Notes under the pieces: generated by a model
The model's database searches: none
Told to the model about the DNA's origin: nothing
Seen by the model: the letters and a program-made list of their open reading frames with translations, nothing else
NCBI GenBank assembly: GCA_034096865.1
Contig: JAWQFJ010025577.1
Location: forward strand, 7,501-71,500
DNA: 64,000 nt
Reading direction: 5' to 3'
From: Theodoxus fluviatilis
Taxonomy: Eukaryota; Mollusca; Gastropoda; Cycloneritida; Neritidae
Position numbers and translations under genes: made by a program
Part shown: in pieces, positions 1 to 36,229 of the stretch
How the letters are laid out: every line of letters begins with the position of its first letter
Position numbering within the stretch: position 1 is the first letter of the stretch

Positions 1-9
1 TTTTGCGTA

Positions 10-150
10 TTAGGCTGCCTTTTTCGCGTATTAGGCTGCCTATTTCGCGTTATAGGCAAGCGAGAAACTTGAGTTCAGACATTAGGCAGTGCTGTTGCCT
101 ATTCCTTGAAATAGGCAACAGCTGTGCCTAATTTCCAGATTTAGGCAATT
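10..150. repeat. Cluster of TAGGCA-core words in both orientations
   Basis: About eight copies of a TAGGCA/TGCCTA word lie within 150 bp in both orientations. They include two adjacent ATTAGGCTGCC units and a near-perfect palindrome whose arms are GTTGCCTATT and AATAGGCAAC. This looks like the end of a short inverted-repeat element or satellite continuing outside the window. Confidence 0.5.
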
Positions 151-160
151 CCGACTTTTA

Positions 161-480
161 GCCACGACATATATATTTTATGCTTTTAAACTACGCAGTG
201 AAAAGTTGGAAAATTTTCCACGTAATCAAGGATAGGATGAATGATCCAACGAATGACTGTATTATCTTTATGATATGCAATTTTGGCACTTTTAAATGTA
301 ATTATACGACTACTTTTAATGTTATACATTCTGGGGATTTTGTGCCCTGATACACTATATACTTTTAAAAATGATGTAGACAATTCTAAATTTCCAAGTG
401 TAAATATCCGATGATTTATATACCATGCACTCTAGAGGTTATAACAATGTATACTATTTTCATTTGTAAATTGATGTAGA
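161..480. other. AT-rich stretch, nothing recognised
   Basis: AT-rich sequence without a convincing ORF, splice-bounded exon or repeat. Confidence 0.5.
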
Positions 481-585
481 CGGTAAATCATTTTGATTGC
501 AGTCTATGTACATATATAGCATTTTCCATGATTATACGTTACCTTTTATGTACAATGGGTCGTCGGCCTTAATAAAGTCATCAAT

Positions 586-589
<4 letters not shown>
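481..589 (+). mobile_element. Retroelement 3' tail abutting a (TC)n array
   Basis: The end of this segment reads TGGGTCGTCGGCC, then TTAATAAAG, then ATCAATCAATC, and runs straight into (TC)n. The same layout recurs at about 14160-14200 and, on the other strand, at 40560-40610. No coding part remains, so it would be a heavily 5'-truncated LINE or a non-autonomous relative. The left boundary is uncertain. Confidence 0.45.
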
Positions 590-668
<79 letters not shown>

Positions 669-730
669 GTGCGCGCGCGCACACACACACACACTCATAT
701 ACACACATACACACACACACACAAACACTC

Positions 731-813
<83 letters not shown>
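590..813. repeat. (TC)n(AC)n compound microsatellite
   Basis: About 60 bp of uninterrupted TC followed by about 160 bp of AC with a few GC, TA and AA interruptions. ORFs across it are low-complexity artefacts. Confidence 0.95.
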
Positions 814-815
<2 letters not shown>

Positions 816-1269
816 TGCTGTAGTTCACTTGATGACAAGCAAATGAGAACGCAGTCAAATGTTTACACAAAGTAGAGGGTGGGGTGGCGTGGAACGGAAT
901 GGGTGGATCAGCAGGAAAAAAAATTCGCAGCCATTATGATGAAAGTGGCATATCACCTCTGAGCGTGCGCAATGTAATAAAAACAGGAAAGACTCTTGTC
1001 TTTCCCAGGTGTGATGACTTCCTTATGAAGTCTTGTTTGACTTCTTTTGCTTTGTAACTTCCCCAGTCCTTTCAGATGAAAAAAACCTCCCTGTAGGAGA
1101 AGACGGCCATGCTGACGATGAAAGACACGAGGTTAGCAGATCTCCGTATGCTTGTTGTAGCTCATCATGAAAAGAAAGATACAGGAAATGTAATGGGTAA
1201 AGTCATTGCTTTTGTCTATCAAATCGTCAGCCATATGTGGGCTTCAAACTCCTCTAACCTTTACTTCCT
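814..1269. other. Non-coding stretch, nothing recognised
   Basis: No supported exon or repeat was recognised. Confidence 0.4.
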
Positions 1270-1580
1270 CTCCGATCACTAGGCCACGTGATCAATCCTG
1301 TTGTGGCATTTGACGAGAAACACAGCGACAGACAGGTACGCGCACACAGCCAGGTACCAGCACCATCTCCAATCCCTGGGAGTTCTTCCAACCTCATGGC
1401 CGTATACAATGGTTGATCGCACCCCAGTGTGCCAGCACTGGGTTAACTTCTGGGTGAAGAGGGCAGCGCGAGTGTACAAGCTTGTCCGAGGTTGCAACTC
1501 GAGTATCCGCCCTTCCACCAGCCGCAAGCAACTGCCGGGGAGTACTGAAACCACTGAACCAGAGCCCCGAGTAGAATATA
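1270..1580 (-). mobile_element. Diverged SINE-like copy (minus strand)
   Basis: Read on the minus strand, this shares several blocks in order with the segment at 20663-20965: GTTGCAACCT, then a GACAAGCTTG / GAGCAAGATG block, CACCCAG, a TGCCAGT-type block, CCCAGGGATTGGAG and TGGTGCTGGT. The repeated order shows a dispersed family. At the better copy the head carries tRNA-like promoter boxes. The head here is too diverged to recognise. Short ORFs in it are not genes. Confidence 0.5.
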
Positions 1581-1966
1581 ACAGATAAAGATGTTTCAGC
1601 TGAGATAACCAAACACAGACATACTCTTTTGCAACCACGGAATTTACTACAACTGGTGGAAAGCAACATCATCTTTTTCCTTGGAATGTCAACGAAGACT
1701 TTCAGTCTTTCACATTGCATTTGTAACGGGGCTCCCTTTCTTTGTCTCTTAGTCTGAATCTGGCGATTCTTCTGTCTCTTATAAATACCTTTGTTTCCTT
1801 GTATTGTAGTTGTCTTTGGCGCACAAGCTTGAAGAGGTGGGCGGCTGGTCGCTGGACGGAACACAAACTTCGAACTTGGAGTTCTTAGTCTTTATTCAAC
1901 AGAATACAGATCTGGACACTTCTCTCTTTGTCGACCTCTCTCTCTGGTCGCCAGTCTCCGTCTGCC

Positions 1967-2002
<36 letters not shown>

Positions 2003-4260
2003 GTCTCTTTCCAAAATTACTGAGACTCTTTTGCCGTTAGACATACGGGGTCCTGCTCTCCTAAAAAGGAGCGGGCTCTGCGACTATACTAAAAATATCA
2101 TAGCAGAGAAAGAGGGGGTGGATACAGAGATACCCTGGGAGGGGGAAGGGATACGTTCTTTAAGAAGGATCCTACGCTTCCAGCCGGCCTAGAGTTCTTC
2201 TTAGATTTGCTTGCTTGACATATTTTTCAGGTGCATTCACCTCAGTGCAGGCCTACAGCATCTCTCTCCACTCTTCCGCCTGACGCAGCTCTTTACCAGA
2301 ATAACACTGGGCCTGACTCAGCTTTCTGCGGCATAACACATTCATCTCTTTGTAACCTTTCGCGATATCCGCAAAGTATTGATTTCTTTTTATTATCTAA
2401 CTCGTGTAGGAGTAAAGATAAAGCATGCTGCACTTTTGATAACACAACGGAGTGTCAAAACATATTCTTTTGCAAGGTCATGTGATTGTCGAGAGTGATG
2501 TCATGTGAGCGTGATTTAAACACAAAGCAACACAGCAAATGCTTTGAAGCCCTGCGCCGCATCGGAATACGCTCAGTGTGAATATTTCAGCCATGACTGG
2601 TTTTGTGGCCACGTTTGATTCCGAAGCCTTACAATCTCCTTTCTCTGTCGACTACGACAGTGCTGATGTTGCCACGGTTACATGACAGACGGTAAGAGCT
2701 CTATTTCTTTCCCGAACACCAGTCCTCCTGGAATACATGACACATGGCGCTACATCACTGCATCCGGTCTGAAATATGGAAAGGTGAGCTTTCACTCAGG
2801 AGTTGAGGGCCAGAACTAAGCACAAAGATGCACGTGACCAGCAAGGAAAATCCGAAATATGCCAGCAAAGTTTTCCGACGACGCAGCAACGAAATAAAGA
2901 GAGAGAAGAAACCCTCTCGTCCCGTTTTCACAACTATGAATGTTTTGTTCAAAAACCCCGCAGGTTTTGGTACGCGATGAACAACTTTGAAATGCTGTGG
3001 GATCTAAGTCAAACCGTTTTGAGAGCATCGGGATAAACGAAAAGTGCACTCCACGAGCGCTGCATCGTAATTGAACTGCTGATTAAAGAGAAGATGACGT
3101 TACAGGTTTGCTAGCGAAACGTCATGGGTAAAGGCGGTAAAACAGTCAGCCTTTGCGAGACATCAACCAGCGATATCACTGAGAGATGTTAGGCAACGCC
3201 CAGACGCTAAGGCCCCTTTTCGTTTTGTGCACGTGTTCTGTGAAGATGATCATCGGGTGAGTAGTGCATTCACTTCAGTGCAGTCATTACGGTAATTTGT
3301 CTGTATCTCCGACTCCATTCACTAATGACCAACGCTGAACGTACCTCACTAGGTTTGGTACTTTTCCAGTCCTTGTCTCACTTGGGTTGTTTTCTGCAGC
3401 GATAGTCAGTCTTGCCACTCACTCACTGCCTTACTTACTCGCTCAGTCATTCATTCGCTGAATTATTCTATGCTTGTTCGCTCGTTTGTTAGCTCTCTCG
3501 CAGTCTTGCTCGCTCGCTCACCCACTCGCTCGTAAGAATACTCGATTGCTCTCTCATTCGTTCATACAAGTACACTACTTGTTTGCTAAATGATACACTT
3601 GCTCACCTGCGCATCGAACTGCTGACTCTTTGTTTACTTACTGACTACTCACTTGCTCACTCATTGACTCACCCGATCACTTGCTCACCCGTCAACGCAC
3701 CGGCTCACTCGTTAATCTGGCGCTGCATCGGGATATCCATCAAGTCATAATTGCCTGAGGCTGATGAGCCACCCAGCTGGGGCCCTATTGGGCCCTGACA
3801 AGGGGGTCAGAAATCTGGCAATCTGGGATTCAGTTTTATATAAATCCTTCACATGAATGTGCCGCAGCAAAGACTCAAAATGCACGGTTACAGATATTCC
3901 TCATTCGAAGGCCCAAGACCCAGGAAGAAGGTTCCAGAACGCTATAAAGATCTGACTCACTTGTAACTTTAATCACGAATCTAAAAGCTGTTCTGTTTAA
4001 ATATTGAACTTTCCCGCGTTTAGAGAATGCCTGAAGGGAGATTAGCGCGTCGTACAAGTAGAACCTCAAACATACATAATATGTACTCGTAACTATATAT
4101 AAAAAACTGAAAACATTTCTGTTCAAATCCTGAATTATCTGCTCTTTGAGCATGCCTGGTGTGAGAAACATTTGTTGTACATGTGAAAACAAACGCACAT
4201 ATACTATCTGCACACACATCTACCCACTATCGTACATTCAATCTGACTCTCCCACTTCAG
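1581..4260. other. Region upstream of the plus-strand terminal exon; repeats, no firm exon
   Basis: It contains a (TC)n run at about 1972-2001 and a degenerate tetranucleotide stretch at about 3400-3720. Any upstream exons of the plus-strand gene ending at 4606 should lie here or before the window, but none could be identified with confidence. A weak candidate at 2591-2691 is discussed under rejected items. Confidence 0.4.
3400..3720. repeat. Degenerate (CTCA/CTCG/ATTC)n tetranucleotide repeat
   Basis: Dozens of CTCA, CTCG, ATTC and TTAC tetramers in imperfect tandem, e.g. CTCGCTCGCTCACCCACTCG. This is an old, decayed microsatellite. Confidence 0.7.
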
Positions 4261-4264
4261 GCAG

Positions 4265-4606
4265 GCTTGGGCGGTGAACCTGTCTACTACAGATGAAATG
4301 GTTGAGGGACTCGCTGCCAGTTTCCTCGCGGACTCCAACAGGCCCAAGCCTATCCCCACCCCTGCTATCATCTTCACTTCTGTGTGCATGTTCATCATGG
4401 TCTTCGTCTGCGTCATCGTCCTCTGCCAAAGGCCAGGGCGTCAACGGTGCCGACACATGTGCTGCCACGGCAGACAACGTCCTCCACACACGGAGTCCAA
4501 CAGCGAGAACGTTGCCGTGGGCGACGATCCTTCCCTTGACCCGAACGCAGATCTTCTCATGGACCGCATCCCGTCTTACCCTCAAGTCAACTTAGTCAGG
4601 ATGTGA
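4265..4606 (+). CDS. Terminal exon of an unrecognised single-pass membrane protein
   Basis: An open frame follows a pyrimidine-rich acceptor (CTCCCACTTCAG) and ends at TGA 4604-4606. Two AGs, at 4259-4260 and 4263-4264, could serve as acceptor. Use of the second gives a phase-0 start AWAVNLSTTDE. The encoded segment has a Ser/Thr- and acid-bearing juxtamembrane stretch, then a hydrophobic helix (about 20 residues, core CMFIMVFVCVIVLC), then a Cys/Arg-rich stop-transfer (RPGRQRCRHMCC), and a tail of about 50 residues ending PQVNLVRM. This is a type I-like orientation with a short tail. The family was not recognised. The exon is convergent with gene B, whose stop lies 3 kb away on the other strand. 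Upstream exons were not found, so the N-terminal domain that would name it is missing. Confidence 0.6.
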   Translation, partial: AWAVNLSTTDEMVEGLAASFLADSNRPKPIPTPAIIFTSVCMFIMVFVCVIVLCQRPGRQRCRHMCCHGRQRPPHTESNSENVAVGDDPSLDPNADLLMDRIPSYPQVNLVRM

Positions 4607-5265
4607 CGTCATCCCCTGGCTATGGTTACGTCACTCAGTGAACTCAGACACCTAGTCGCCATTTTCAGTCCAACATTCGTTTAGTGTCTCGCTGCTCACC
4701 GGAGGCGGGGTTTCACAGTAGCAATCCTAATGCTTCATGCTCGATCCTCTCACGGAACCAGAGGCGCGTTTCGTTTTCAAGGTATTTTTGAAATGTTCGG
4801 AGATGAGCGCTCACGGCGAGCGCCTGCGTGAACAGGTTCAATTAGGAGAAAAGTTGTGGGCTTCGCAAGTACTCGCTGTGAATGCTCATGCCTCAGATAT
4901 TTTTCCTTGATTCAAAACATGGACATTTATTTTAAGTAGATCCCTTGTGTGCATATTGCATAGTTGCTTCGTCGACTGTTGTCTACTCAGGCTTACCGCA
5001 AAACTTCCAATACAATTAATCTAAAACAAGCCCTTCCATTTCAAGGAACGTTGCAAATTACAGTTATAAGTGACAGAAGAAGCCATCTATCGCGACGTTC
5101 CTCAGACTTGAATCCAGCGTTTGTTATATTCGGAGAATTGACATTTCTTGACGGTTGGACAGTTAGGAATCGGATTTTCCACGTGAAATATTCACGAAAA
5201 GATAAGTCCACTGTCAAATCTTAATGGGTATTGTGTGATAAAATAAACTGACTCTCACTCCACAA
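4607..5265 (+). other. Probable 3'UTR of the plus-strand gene
   Basis: Non-coding sequence after the TGA at 4604-4606. It ends near an AATAAA hexamer at 5242-5247, about 640 nt downstream of the stop. Confidence 0.45.
5242..5247 (+). terminator. Candidate polyadenylation signal AATAAA
   Basis: Canonical hexamer within GATAAAATAAACTG, at a plausible distance from the stop at 4606. Inference from position only. Confidence 0.4.
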
Positions 5266-5582
5266 CAACGGCTGAAACTGGACTCGACATGCATTTCATT
5301 CTGTTCAAAGTTCCAGTACCAAATGTTGTTTTTGCCCTGACATATTAACTTCTTTAGTCTTTTTCTATTGCGTGTAATCCCGGAAATGAGTCACACTAGA
5401 AGGCAAAAGGCACAGATACATAATTCAGTACATCTTTTTCCTCACCTCTCACTGACGATTTGCTCGATTTTTGATTTTTTTTTCGTACGGTTTCGCTTTG
5501 TTAAATGCATAAGCATCAGCAGGCGAGCCGACCTCAATATGGTGCTTGATTGTCAACGCGCTTGAGAAAACAGATTAATGTG

Positions 5583-5631
<49 letters not shown>

Positions 5632-6950
5632 GCGTGTGTGTGTGTTTGTGTGTGTGTGAAGATTGTTTTCAATAAGAGCAGTTTTGAAATGTTAATAAAA
5701 ATTCCACATTAAGCAGTTTGTTTACAGCACACAAACTTAATTACGGACTATAGTGTGAAGCCCCAGAAAACAATACATTACTTAGCTTCCCTAACTTCCC
5801 TCCTTCCCCTTCCCAACTTTACCTCGCACCCCCCACCCCCGATTGCTGGGCTTCCAAAGTGTTTTCTTAGTTTTAGTCTGGTTCGTCATGTACTGTCATA
5901 GTTGTGTAATCGTATAAATATTACTGACAAATGCGTTGGGCGCATGAGCGAATGTATTTGCCGCAGTCAGTACGTACCACGGCTTAATTCCTGTACATGC
6001 ATAGCAAGATCGAAAAAAATGAACAAAGCGGCAAATATTTCAGTCAGGTTGGGAAATAAAAGTTGTCATTGTAGAAAACAGAACTAGGTGTCAGTGACCC
6101 TTGAATAAGCTGAAAGTATGTGGCAAAATTAAATCCTACCCCCGACTTCAATTTCAAATTTTCAGCATGGAGTTTTCCCACTGTCAACCTAACTCTACAT
6201 GACTGCTTAGTTCCGGTTTATCGTTCAGAGGGAGATGGCATTGTATACTTGTAGTGCCCCCCCCCCCCCCCCCAAGATTACCTTTCCTACGGTGTTCATG
6301 TATGGCTACTGTAAATTCCTTAAATGTCCTGTAAAAGACAACGACATTACATATGAAAAAACACCACAACATTTAACAAAACAACAACAAAACCAAAAAA
6401 AAACAGAGTATAACGGGTGTAGTTGTGCTACGCATCTATTTAGAAAGATAAGGTTGTCTCTTTTTTGCATTGATGATATTTCATGGCAATGAAGCATTTT
6501 AACAAACCGCATTTGATGTGTTAAACCTTTATTACTCTAGATCTTTCCTAATCTTATCATACATATTGCAGTATATGGTTGTATATGACATTAAGTATGG
6601 ATAGTAAAACAATTGTTCATGTACATATCAATATATTGTATGGTGTGGCCTATTTTTCAATAGGGATACAAACTGTTTATTGATAGTATCATGAATCATG
6701 AAACCATTGTAGTGGCAGCACACTGAGGTTTGTAAGTATTTCACGATCGTATATCTGACTCATAATAATTCTTAAACATATACAGTATGTGTATTAATAA
6801 TTCAGCTTATCACATTGTATTTATCACATTTAGTGGTATGCATTAAGTAGCAAACTCCTTCCACCCACCCCTAAACCCATTCACCTCCACCCTCTAATCA
6901 TTGTGAAAGTGAGTGAATGATTTAAATGTCTGCTGTGGAATAAATCTATG

Positions 6951-7034
<84 letters not shown>

Positions 7035-7679
7035 TGTGCATAAGTGAGTGCATGTGTTTGTATTCCAGCAAAAGTCTTCATATTCATGAATATGATGATT
7101 CATACTGTGCACAACCTGAGTCTCACTCATACTCGATGCACCTCAAAGAACCACGAGGAAAATTTCATTCTCAACCTGAGGAAGTGTCTTAAGAGACCCT
7201 CTCATGTCTTTCTGAAAAGGGGACTTTCTCAGCCCTTTTTAGATCTTACTTCAACTTTTGAGACCGGCAAATGACAGATATGAGTGGTAACGGCATGCTG
7301 CATTTCCCAAGGATCAGTAAAAAAGCATGGATGGCAGGAGCAGGAGTTGTATAGCCGTCGTAACATATCTAGCCAAACGTTATGCATGTGCACACATGTT
7401 TTCCTTATTGGATGAGATTTCTTCAGAAGCAGTAATGGGTCAGACTCGATGAAACGCTGTGCTTGTGAGTGTATGCGTCTGCGTGCTTGCATGTCTGAGG
7501 AGGTGAGTCGGAAGAGAGTGGAAAGACGATGTTGAGACTGAGTAGCTTGTTCATAGATTTTGTCCTCTTCCTCCTTGCGTTGCTATTGCAACATTTACGT
7601 TATCACATTTCCCACAGACAAAAAATGTAACTCGCCATTGACTATTGCCCCATTGCTTCAAGTGGTGCAAGGATTAAGG
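5266..7679. other. Spacer between convergent 3' ends; microsatellites
   Basis: No exon is supported. It holds (GT)n at about 5582-5658, a run of 17 C at 6257-6273 and (GT)n at 6954-7032. Its upper part should contain the 3'UTR of gene B, which is transcribed leftward. A minus-strand AATAAA is visible as TTTATT near 6675 but is about 1 kb from the stop. Confidence 0.5.
6954..7032. repeat. (GT)n microsatellite
   Basis: About 78 bp of uninterrupted GT. Confidence 0.95.
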
Positions 7680-31867
<24,188 letters not shown>

Positions 31868-34800
31868 ATCAGATTCTGTATTCCTCCATGCAGTCATACA
31901 ACACACTCACACCCACGTCTGCCCTACTCTGAAAAGCCTTGCAAGAGTCTTTTTGGTCGGTGTGGGGCTCCCCTGCAATCTGTGGAATCACCGTTGATCG
32001 CCGATCTTAGACGCAGTAAGCACGGGTAGGATGCAGGATCGGGACTTGCCAAATCGCCTGTCCTCTGACGTGGACCCGCTGCCATGGAGCCAGGGAACGC
32101 CAGGGTTCCTCGAGGACAGCTGTTGTAAATCACCTTCTATAGCAGGCACTAGTCACAGGCAGGACGGCTCTGGAATAGGCGCGTAGAGAACATTCCGCTC
32201 TAGACCCCTCCCTTCCCCCCTCGTTCCCCACCCTTCATTCCCACTTACTTCTTCTTCCATTAACCAACTCAGACCCCACCGGAACCCTTAAGCCCACCTC
32301 ATTCCCTTCGCCCTCTCCCTCCCCCCCCCCCTCCTCTCCCCGTCCCCTCTCCCCTGCCCGCCTCTTCACCCCCAACCCACCTTGCCCTCTTTTGCCGTTT
32401 CCTTGCATTTATTCAAACCCTCCAGATAACCCACCGTGATATGCCTGGTTTAAAGGAGACTGAAACGAAGGTTCGTGCCGACGACAAGAACACCTGTTGC
32501 GAAGGCAGGATTATGTGGAGCGAAGCGTCGCATTTCTCATGGACCCAGATGAAAAGTCAGTTGCAAATTTGAGCAAAGAAAAACAAATTACTAGGACAGT
32601 CGACGAAAGTGCAATGTGAATGCCAAACGGGAAATGGAATACGTTCTTTGAAAGCAAGCTTTCGTTTGTTGTTCCCCGTGCTTCATAAAAAGTGAACTCT
32701 TACCTTTATCATACGACAACAAGTCTTTAGAATTTCCACTCCCAGCATTGAGTCGAAATGTCCGAGTAAGATCAGCTATTGCGTACAGCGCAGGGAGGGC
32801 GGGGGTTTAAACATCATCGCTCTTGATTAGAGGATCAAGCTGAGAGCACCTTGTCTCATTATTAGAACAGCTAATAGAAGAATAACTACAGGGACAAGTC
32901 CCATGTGTGTTTTATTCCCGCATGCCTTGCATCAAAAGGCACACTTTTCTTACGCATAGACGTAACAATAACATTTATTTCATTTCTGTTAACAGGAGAG
33001 AGACAAAATGACCTAATGACAAAGCAGCAAGATTAATTTCAACTGATTGCTCTGGGTGGAAACTGTGGGCAAGTACAGCAATGATGACGCTTTTTCAAGC
33101 GAAGCTGCCACCCCAGCTAGATTGAAAGCGTTTTTATGCAGCTGGGGCGTCGATGGAGGTAGATAGTGAGAATCATGACCAAAGGAAGTTTGGAAAGACT
33201 CGTCGCATTTGCCCTACGTCTAATATATCATCTCGCATCTCAGCCAAATAAAATGTGAGGTCTAATGTGCTAGTTAACGTTGCGTGGCTGACGCACATGC
33301 GGCTGGTGCTGTTGTTTGCAATGCTTGAGGAGGTGTGGCATGACAGGAATCAAACACGACTGAATGATGAGAAATCAATAGCACATTTAATGCAAATTTA
33401 GAAAAACCGTTTTCCATCAGTCAGGAAATAGCCCACACTTCCACCCTCATAGAGGAAAATCGCAACTCGAACATCGCCAACTCAGACCAGCTTGCCACCA
33501 AGGCCCGACCAAGCGGGAAATGGGCTATGGCCCTTGAGGAATTGGCAAACGTGACTCCCGGACGACCAGCTCTGGGTGAAGATAAGCGGCCTCTTCAATT
33601 GGTCACGTCGCTTTCCACGCAAATATTGAGTTTCGTCAACCCGGCGTGACGCTGTGATCAAGCAGGCACAAAGGAAGCCGTCCTCTTCCGTCACTGCCAG
33701 AACCTCGCCGTGGCCTTGACCTTCATCGCTGACGTCACGGCAAAGAGTTCCTCTAACTGCGGCATTTGCACACGTGATGTTTCCGGCTTCCGCGGCGTTA
33801 AGCAGATATAATGGACAAAGCGACAACGGGATCGACTCGGTTTTGACCCTGACCTGATCTCCGACAAAATACCTGTGACCCTTGTAATGTGTCGCTCGGA
33901 ACAGTTGCCGTCGGGGGCCATGAAATAGATTCCCCCAGGATGCTTCGTCTGAGAAACTGATGTGCTCCTCATGAAATGGAGACGAGAGGTAACAATCTGA
34001 ACACCAAGCCGAATTCGACGTCGAGGTCACGTATATCCATAGGAAGAAAATAATTGCCTCTTAACTCTTGCAATGAATTGTAGAAAAACGTACAGGCTTC
34101 CCGGAATGGCACTGTGAATAATCGTCCAACATCAAAACGCTACTATGAAGTACATTCTCTTTCAGCCAAGTTACTCGGCAGAACTAGAAGAGTTGATAAT
34201 TTGTAACCCTTGTAAATGTGCATGCATCCAAGACACTATCTCATTACCTTCCTCATACGTGTACATAACATTCCCCTCAGGAATTTCTTGCCTCCATCAT
34301 TTTCTCCTCCCTCTCCTAAATTTACATCTGTCCTCATCGTAGCTTGGTGCAGAACTGGCGCCAATAATGCAGAATCTCATTCAATTCACCCCATAAACAG
34401 GAGGAAATGGTCTACATAGCATATATCCAGTACTAGTACGCTTTTCAACTTTCATTAGCTGACTTCGTCTGTACCTGGTCTTCCATTAATAGGCTCTTAG
34501 CATTCAATATTTGAGCAGAAATCCTTGAAAATCGAAATCTCTCAGACAACTGAACGAAGAACAGAAGAGATTCCACGTCAGACACACTGCAGTATTCTCT
34601 GTTTTCTGACACATCTTAAGCATCACCTTTGTACCGTTTCGCTCTCTAGTTGATATTTAATGCAGCTTTCGAGTCTGTGGCTTCAGGATGTTTTATCTTT
34701 TAATCACCAATACGACATCACATGCTCACAGATAAAAATTCAATATTTGCCAAGGTTGCAACCACAAGAAAAAACAACAGATGGAGTTCGCGAGCGAAGG

Positions 34801-36179
34801 AATGAGAGCAAACTATGTAAAACCGAGTTGATCGACGTCTTAATAGGTTGAGTGAAGTACACAAATCCCTACCGAATCTTTCGATGGAGTTACATCAGTG
34901 CATAGCTATCAAATTGCCCTCAAGCTTGAGAACTACGAGAGGACGCGCGCAATTCGGTCTGTTTCTTCATGTCTTTTTGATGATCTATGAAGTATTTTTG
35001 GAGAATATAAAAGTCCTCACTAACTCTCACGTCGATGGTATCTTCTTGCAAACTTATCAGAGGAGTGGACGGCTCAAGGGTAACCGAGGAAGTGGCTGGT
35101 GTGCACGAGAGGCACGCCTCTCTTTATTGAAGTAGCACGATTAAATCTGCGTACCTCCAAGCTCTTCTTATTACCTGGGGCTCAAATCTTAGGATGAGAG
35201 GGAGTGAAACTGTTTGATGTGTAGGGGACTCGTGATAACAACAGGCTGCGATGTAGCCAGGTCTGGGAGAGGCCACTCACACAATGATGTCGCTGATAAG
35301 GGGAAGTCAGGCGCGCATGATAAGGGGTACTCCAGCGCACTAACTACGTGCGTTGACACCAGATGTTCGACAGCAAAGAAGTCTACCCACGAACACAGAG
35401 TGAATGTTCTGTGGAGATTGATTACATAATTAATTGTGAGTGGAAATAATGACAACTGAAATGTTGGTATTGTTAACAAATTTCAGTTTTGTTTTGAGTG
35501 TGGATGTCTGAGTCATGCATGACTGGTTTCGAAATGTTATAAACATAGTTTGAATGACTATTCCAATTGTTGATAGTGTGCGGGGTCTGTAACTGAACAG
35601 TTGTGTATGCGTTGTCATAGGTGAAACCCCGCCTCTTTTATTTCATCTGCAATCCTCAGCTACATGTATGATGAAAGAGACATTGATTCTATTTTCCAGA
35701 CTTTTCTCACAAATTACGTCTGTGTATAGCATCTTGTGGACTCCACGAGATGTTGAGTCGGCTGCAGTCTTCCTACACTGTCACAACCCAAATGTGTTAT
35801 GGAGTACAAGCTGCGGATTGTAGCTGTCACGAGCAAAATTAAATGGCTAAATCATCTTACAAAAAATATAACAAATAATTCTTTTTAACGATATTTATTT
35901 CCATCTTGTACGAAAAATAATCTAAGGCGAAATTATGGTAGCATACGACACATTTGTGTCGAATACATGACATCACAAACACTGGGGAGGGGGGGGGGAG
36001 TGGGATGGACTACTGCTACGTGGATGGTATAAAATAGTATCAAATGTGCTATGTACACAGGTTACAAAACGATTAAAGACATAACATTGTGTTTGCATAA
36101 ATATACAGTAGATATCACCTGTAGTGGTTACAGACAAAGACATTACCAGCCAAACTTTATTCCGTGCATTCAAAATATA

Positions 36180-36200
36180 TTGTACTAGCCGCTTCGCGGC
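36180..36200 (-). mobile_element. Candidate Helitron-like 3' end (hairpin plus CTAG)
   Basis: On the minus strand the sequence reads GCCGCGAAGCGGCTAGT. It has a 5-bp stem GCCGC/GCGGC with loop GAA, ending in CTAG and followed by T. Helitrons end in a hairpin and CTRR and insert 5' of a T. The hairpin is closer to CTRR than usual. Assignment is tentative. Confidence 0.3.
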
Positions 36201-36229
36201 CAGGCAATGCGCAAAGCGTCAAAGCCACA

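Noticed and set aside
2591..2691. Possible upstream exon of the plus-strand gene (TTTCAG acceptor, GTAAGA donor, MTGFVATFDSEALQS frame)
   Set aside because: The only protein-like frame hits TGA seven bases before the donor, so it cannot splice openly into the exon at 4265 without using a poor donor.
33482..34030. 182-codon minus-strand ORF in the intergenic spacer
   Set aside because: Long for chance in this AT-rich region, but no motif, signal sequence or repeat pattern is recognised and there is no flanking gene structure. A transcript or conserved homologue would revive it.
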